Below, in pieces: positions 7,038 through 10,156 of a stretch of 10,156 bases of DNA. Source of the stretch: Thermoflexales bacterium (GTDB lineage: Bacteria > Chloroflexota > Anaerolineae > B4-G1 > SLSP01); contig WFQZ01000226.1 in NCBI GenBank assembly GCA_015486785.1, forward strand, positions 1-10,156, read 5' to 3'. The translations under genes were made by a program, and so were the position numbers. The notes under the pieces were generated by a model. That model was given only the letters and a program-made list of their open reading frames with translations, did not search any database and had not been told where the DNA came from. Within the stretch, counting starts at the first letter, position 1; each line of letters starts with the position of its first letter.

Positions 7038-8027
7038 ATGAGTAAAGAAACCCCTATTCTCGCAGTAGAAAATCTGGTCATGCACTACACCACCCGCAAG
7101 GGAGACGTATCGGCAATTGACGGCGTGACCTTTTCGTTGGAAAAAGGCCATTCCCTGGGGCTGGTCGGGGAATCCGGCTGCGGCAAGACCTCCATCGCCT
7201 TCTCGTTGATGCGCCTGCTGCCCGACAACGCCAAGATCAAACAAGGCAGCATCTTCATTGACGGGGAAGACATCATCACCATGAGCTACGACCAACTGCT
7301 CAAGTTCCGCTGGCGCAAGATCGCGATGGTCTTCCAAGCCGCGATGAACGCGCTCAACCCGGTGTACACAGTCGGCGATCAGATCGTTGAGGCCTTAGAC
7401 CTGCACGACATGATCAAAAACAAGGCCGAGGCAGAGGAACGGGTCGCCGAGTTGTTTGAGCTGGTCGGACTCGACCCGGCCCTGATGCACCGCTATCCCC
7501 ACGAATTCAGCGGCGGGATGAGGCAACGCGCCGTCATCGCGATGGCCCTCTCCTGTGAGCCGGACATCATCATCGCCGACGAGCCGACCACCGCGCTGGA
7601 CGTGATTGTGCAAGACCGTATCCTGCGCGAGATGAAGAAAATCCAACAGAAGCTGGGCATGAGCATGATCTACATCTCCCACGACATCGCCGTGATCGCG
7701 GAGGTAAGCGATCACATCGGCGTGATGTACGCCGGGCGGATGGCCGAACTCGCCAGCGGCGTGGACATCTTCGAGCGTCCCCTCCACCCTTACACCTACG
7801 CCCTAATGCGAGCCTTCCCCAGCATCAAAGGCGAAAAACACGACCTCACCACCCTCCCCGGCGAGCCTCCGGACCTGCTCTACCCGCCCACCGGCTGCCG
7901 CTTCCACCCACGCTGTCCCTTCGCCACCGACATTTGCAAAGAAAAACAACCGCCCTTCGAGAACGTAGGCGGAGAACACTACGTTGCCTGCTGGCATCCA
8001 ATGGAGGTGCACAATGACCACCACTAA
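7038..8027 (+). CDS. ABC importer ATPase, DppD/OppD type
   Basis: A 329-residue cytoplasmic ATPase that powers the importer. Walker A GESGCGKT is at 44-51, the signature F-S-G-G-M at 157-161 (the usual OppD/DppD variant of LSGGQ), Walker B ends at Asp181-Glu182, and the H-loop histidine is His215. The C-terminal oligopeptide-transporter extension has four cysteines (Cys287, Cys293, Cys300, Cys318) in the pattern reported to ligand a 4Fe-4S cluster in some Dpp/Opp ATPases; cluster binding here is inferred. I prefer the ATG at 7038 because GAGGTG at 7028-7033 precedes it and the protein then begins MSKETPILAV. An in-frame ATG at 7026 overlapping the permease stop as ATGA would add only four residues and is possible. 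The 3' end overlaps the next gene by 14 bases. Confidence 0.93.
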   Translation: MSKETPILAVENLVMHYTTRKGDVSAIDGVTFSLEKGHSLGLVGESGCGKTSIAFSLMRLLPDNAKIKQGSIFIDGEDIITMSYDQLLKFRWRKIAMVFQAAMNALNPVYTVGDQIVEALDLHDMIKNKAEAEERVAELFELVGLDPALMHRYPHEFSGGMRQRAVIAMALSCEPDIIIADEPTTALDVIVQDRILREMKKIQQKLGMSMIYISHDIAVIAEVSDHIGVMYAGRMAELASGVDIFERPLHPYTYALMRAFPSIKGEKHDLTTLPGEPPDLLYPPTGCRFHPRCPFATDICKEKQPPFENVGGEHYVACWHPMEVHNDHH

Positions 8028-9012
8028 TTCCCCCTTGCTCAAAGTCTCCGGGCTGAAAAAATACTTCCCCGTGGGCGGGGGATTCCTGCGCAAGCCGCAT
8101 AACTTCATTCATGCCGTGGACGACCTGAACTTTGAGATTCCCTCCGGCGGATCAATGGGATTGGTGGGCGAATCAGGCTGTGGCAAAACCACCACCGGCA
8201 AACTGCTCGTCCGGCTCTACGAACCAACAGACGGCCACATCCTGATCCAAGACGAACAAGGCAACCTGGAAGACATCGCCTACCGCAAAGGCGCGAGCAT
8301 GAAAGCCTTCCGCAGACGGGTACAGATGATCTTCCAAGACCCCTACGAATCCCTGAACCCGCGCCGCACCATCTACGACACGGTAGCCGAACCGCTGGCC
8401 GTCCAGGGCATCGGCAACATCAGCGAGCGCGAAGAGCGCGTAGCCACGCTCCTGGAGCGCGTGGGATTGACCCCCGCCACCAGCTTCATGTTCCGCTTCC
8501 CGCACGAACTTTCCGGCGGACAAAGACAGCGCATCGCCATCGCCCGTGCGCTGGTCGTCAACCCCTCCTTCATCGTCGCCGACGAGCCGACCTCTATGCT
8601 GGACGTATCCATCCGCACCGGCGTCATGAACCTGATGATGGAACTGGCCGCCGAGATGAACGTCAGCTACCTCTACATCACCCACGACCTGGCCGTAGCC
8701 CGTTACATGTGCGATACCATCGGGGTAATGTACCTCGGCAAGATCGTGGAGCAGGCCCCCACCGAGGAACTGTTACACCAACCGCAGCACCCCTACACCC
8801 GCGCGTTGATCTCCGCCGTCCCCATCCCCGATCCACGGATCAAGCGGCAAGTCATTGACATCAAAGGCGGCATCAGTGCGCCCATTGATCCGCCGCCCCA
8901 CTGCCGCTTCTACGCCCGCTGCCCGCTGGCCGATGAAACGTGCCGAGATCGCCCGCATCCGCCGCTGCAAGACAAAGGCAATGGACATCTGGTAGCGTGC
9001 TACAAAGTGTAA
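8014..9012 (+). CDS. ABC importer ATPase, DppF/OppF type
   Basis: A 332-residue partner ATPase that pairs with the D-type subunit under the two permeases. Walker A GESGCGKT is at 52-59, the Q-loop region reads MIFQDPYESLNPR, the signature LSGGQ is at 166-170, Walker B ends at Asp190-Glu191, and the H-loop is His224. The phrase M-I-F-Q-D-P-x-x-S-L-N-P-R is typical of DppF/OppF. The C-terminal extension carries Cys297, Cys303, Cys310 and Cys329, the same four-cysteine spacing plan as its partner. The start at ATG 8014 is set by GGAGGTG at 8003-8009, located inside the preceding gene; the frame is open to a TTG at 7984, but that codon lacks such a site. The 14-base overlap with the D gene suggests translational coupling and equal subunit supply. 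A terminator follows at once. Confidence 0.94.
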   Translation: MTTTNSPLLKVSGLKKYFPVGGGFLRKPHNFIHAVDDLNFEIPSGGSMGLVGESGCGKTTTGKLLVRLYEPTDGHILIQDEQGNLEDIAYRKGASMKAFRRRVQMIFQDPYESLNPRRTIYDTVAEPLAVQGIGNISEREERVATLLERVGLTPATSFMFRFPHELSGGQRQRIAIARALVVNPSFIVADEPTSMLDVSIRTGVMNLMMELAAEMNVSYLYITHDLAVARYMCDTIGVMYLGKIVEQAPTEELLHQPQHPYTRALISAVPIPDPRIKRQVIDIKGGISAPIDPPPHCRFYARCPLADETCRDRPHPPLQDKGNGHLVACYKV

Positions 9013-9026
9013 CCTGTGCCCAAAAG

Positions 9027-9065
9027 AAACACCCCACCCTGAATTTTTCAGGCGTGGGGTGTTTT
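9027..9065 (+). terminator. Rho-independent terminator of the importer operon
   Basis: The arm 9027-9037 (AAACACCCCAC) pairs with 9054-9064, and after a single bulged C at 9053 the inner arms 9038-9043 and 9047-9052 continue the stem to a three-base loop. The hairpin ends in TTTT (9062-9065). It begins 15 bases after the last importer stop codon. Confidence 0.85.
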
Positions 9066-9078
9066 CCTATAGAACGCC

Positions 9079-9105
9079 AAACCCCCCGTTTTTAACGGGG
9101 GGTTT
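9079..9105 (-). terminator. Second stem-loop, probable terminator of the pilin gene
   Basis: AAACCCCCCGTT (9079-9090) and AACGGGGGGTTT (9094-9105) form a perfect 12-bp stem with a three-T loop. It lies 25 bases beyond the pilin stop codon on the minus strand. There is no long U-tract beyond the stem on either strand apart from the TTT of the arm itself, so termination could be in either direction and the strand given is by proximity. Confidence 0.65.
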
Positions 9106-9130
9106 AGCATGATGAAATGAGCTTTACAAC

Positions 9131-9286
9131 TTAGTTGCCGCTCAGCTTATTGACGATGGAGCTGAAGACGTTGGCGATCTGCGGACCCATAACGGTCAGA
9201 ACGGCGATCACAACAACGGCCACCAAAACCAGGATAAGGGCATACTCTACCAAGCCCTGTCCTTCCTCACGCGGTAGATACAACAT
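9131..9286 (-). CDS. flp: Flp/Fap-type (type IVb) pilin, 51 residues
   Basis: Reading the minus strand from the ATG at 9286-9284 gives a 51-residue protein that begins MLYLPREEGQGLVEYALILV, then a hydrophobic helix of Val/Ala/Leu, and ends in NKLSGN and TAA. The EEG-QGLVEY context fits the class IVb prepilin site: cleavage after Gly9 would leave Glu at +5 and Tyr at +6 and a mature subunit of 42 residues. Flp pilins are exported, cut by a TadV-type peptidase and assembled by Tad machinery into adhesive fibres. The ribosome-binding site is excellent: AAAAGGAGGTG at 9302-9292, five bases before the start. The gene is easily missed because of its size. No tad assembly gene lies in the window, so the machinery must be elsewhere; some Chloroflexota-like genomes carry scattered flp copies. 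Confidence 0.92.
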   Translation of the reverse strand: MLYLPREEGQGLVEYALILVLVAVVVIAVLTVMGPQIANVFSSIVNKLSGN

Positions 9287-9336
9287 TTGAGCACCTCCTT
9301 TTAAGATGTTTGAAATTGATTACTACCTACAACCTG

Positions 9337-9370
9337 ACTATATCTTACCCGATCTGTCCCCAAAAAGCAA
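9337..9370 (-). promoter_or_regulatory. Candidate promoter of the pilin gene
   Basis: On the minus strand, TTGCTT (9370-9365) and TAAGAT (9347-9342) are 17 bases apart; an overlapping TATAGT (9342-9337) matches the -10 consensus at five of six positions but has a poorer -35. The transcript would have a leader of about 45-50 bases. The -35 element falls in the 3' arm and T-tract of the MarR terminator, so end and start signals overlap. Confidence 0.45.
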
Positions 9371-9390
9371 TAGGAAAATAGTCCTATTGC
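9362..9390 (-). terminator. Rho-independent terminator of the MarR gene
   Basis: GCAATAGGA and TCCTATTGC (9367-9375 and 9382-9390) form a 9-bp stem with a six-base loop. On the minus strand it is followed directly by TTTTT (9366-9362). The TAG stop codon of the MarR gene (9386-9384) lies inside the 5' arm. The stem is AT-rich, so it may be leaky. The palindrome could also act as an operator for the adjacent regulator, though the T-tract favours a terminator. Confidence 0.65.
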
Positions 9391-9926
9391 CTATCTTCTC
9401 CCCCCTCATCGGATGGTAAGAGCTTCGTATAAGCCTCGTCCTCGTATGATTCCGGCAGTTCCACGCGGCAGAACGCCTCCCGCAGCCAAGCGAAGCTCTC
9501 AATCACCTGGCGGGATTGCTCCGGCGTGAAGTCACGGATCCAATCCACCAGATGCGCCTCGGTACAACGCAAGAGCGATTCGTACTCCGATACGCCCACG
9601 TCGGTAAGCCCCAGCACGATCCGGCGGCGATCTCGCTCGTCGCGCGTGCGGGCCACCAGCCCCCGCGACTCCAACCCCTGCACGAGTTTGGACATGGTGG
9701 GCAGCGAGACCCCCAGATACTCGGCCAAGTCAGAAAGGCACTGTTGCCCTTCACGGTACAACTGCGCCATCACGCGGAACTGTGGCTCGGTAAACATACC
9801 GGCACTATGAATGCGCAAGTCCTTCCGCATCAGGCGAGACAAACGCGGCACACCTTCGATAATGCTGTGCGCACACGCCAACAACGTTGGCTCAGGAGGA
9901 TCACACGGGGCACTTTTCTTTACCAT
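9384..9926 (-). CDS. MarR-family winged-helix transcriptional regulator
   Basis: A 180-residue protein. After a dimerisation helix region (about 14-60) there is a helix-turn-helix (QCLSDLAEYLGVSLPTMSKLV, about 62-82) and then the winged hairpin with the family hallmark D-E-R-D-R-R-R (96-102) and L-T-D-x-G (107-111). The remaining C-terminal helices end in an acidic tail (SDEGGEDRQ). MarR proteins bind palindromic operators as dimers and usually release DNA on binding a phenolic or other small ligand. The gene follows an SDR gene by 30 bases, so the pair may respond to and process the same compound. The ATG at 9926-9924 has no clear Shine-Dalgarno sequence upstream, so translation may depend on coupling to the SDR gene; the exact start is less sure than the family. 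Confidence 0.9.
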   Translation of the reverse strand: MVKKSAPCDPPEPTLLACAHSIIEGVPRLSRLMRKDLRIHSAGMFTEPQFRVMAQLYREGQQCLSDLAEYLGVSLPTMSKLVQGLESRGLVARTRDERDRRRIVLGLTDVGVSEYESLLRCTEAHLVDWIRDFTPEQSRQVIESFAWLREAFCRVELPESYEDEAYTKLLPSDEGGEDRQ

Positions 9927-9956
9927 AGGCCGCCAGCATACCCGAAGCCCCCAAAA

Positions 9957-10156
9957 TTACAACAGCGCACGGGTCATCCCGCCATCCACGGATAACGTCA
10001 CGCCGCTGATGTACGAAGCCGCCGGAGAAAGCAGGAAGGCCGCCACCTGCCCGAACTCCTCCGGTGAGGCCATGCGGCGCAAGGGAATGTTCGCCGTGAT
10101 CTGCCCCAATTCATCCTCCGGGGTCGTGCCGTGGTGCGCGGCGCGAGCTTGTAACA
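9957..10156 (-). CDS. C-terminal end of an SDR-family oxidoreductase (partial)
   Basis: Sixty-five residues plus a stop (TAA at 9959-9957) are readable on the minus strand; the N-terminal part, with the Rossmann fold and catalytic Ser-Tyr-Lys, is outside the window. The visible segment has the classic C-terminal pattern of short-chain dehydrogenases/reductases of the FabG type: I-P-L-R-R-M-A-S-P-E-E-F-G-Q-V-A-A-F-L-L-S, then S-Y-I-S-G-V-T-L-S-V-D-G-G-M. Such enzymes use NAD(H) or NADP(H) to interconvert alcohols and ketones. The substrate cannot be deduced. It lies directly upstream of the MarR gene in the same orientation, probably in one transcript. Confidence 0.9.
   Translation of the reverse strand, partial: LQARAAHHGTTPEDELGQITANIPLRRMASPEEFGQVAAFLLSPAASYISGVTLSVDGGMTRALL

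Noticed and set aside
9516..9995. Plus-strand 159-codon open frame opposite the MarR gene
   Set aside because: The opposite strand carries the complete MarR motif set; the plus-strand product has no recognisable features and runs across the SDR-MarR gap.

Overview
The window looks like a chromosomal segment from a member of the Chloroflexota, probably an Anaerolineae- or Caldilineae-like lineage. This is inferred from three things: the substrate-binding lipoprotein has a Thr/Val/Pro-rich linker (repeated VVVT and TATPAP-like stretches) after its lipobox; there is a very short Flp-type pilin with the EEGQGLVEYALILVL signature; and a NACHT NTPase carries the low-complexity Asp-Leu-Ala-Arg region that I associate with Chloroflexota and cyanobacterial NACHT proteins. 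No taxonomic marker gene is present, so the assignment is tentative.

Layout. (1) 1-291 (+): the 3' end of an unidentified, very basic protein. (2) 348-2531 (+): a NACHT-family STAND NTPase with its own plausible compact promoter and a strong ribosome-binding site. It is a candidate conflict or antiphage protein with a hexapeptide-repeat region near its C-terminus. (3) 2532-2748: a spacer with no convincing gene, perhaps holding a decayed coding fragment and the promoter of the next operon. (4) 2749-9012 (+): a complete five-gene Opp/Dpp-type ABC importer in the order lipoprotein, permease B, permease C, ATPase D, ATPase F. A G7/C7 hairpin lies between the lipoprotein and the first permease, the last four genes are tightly packed or overlapping, and a strong terminator follows. 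(5) 9131-9286 (-): a 51-residue Flp/Fap pilin. (6) 9384-9926 (-): a MarR-family regulator with its own hairpin terminator. (7) 9957-10156 (-): the C-terminal end of a short-chain dehydrogenase/reductase, just upstream of and probably co-transcribed with the MarR gene.

How the genes work together. The importer genes form one transport machine: the lipoprotein captures a peptide or other oligomeric solute outside the membrane, the two permeases form the channel, and the two ATPases drive uptake. The first permease is unusual in having about 80 extra residues containing two additional hydrophobic segments. The NACHT gene, the pilin and the MarR/SDR pair appear to be separate units. The importer and pilin operons converge on a region with two stem-loops (9027-9065 and 9079-9105).

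The points most worth a second look are the NACHT protein with its strand-asymmetric repeat, the enlarged OppB-type permease and the orphan pilin gene. I did not find a clear multi-gene novel system.
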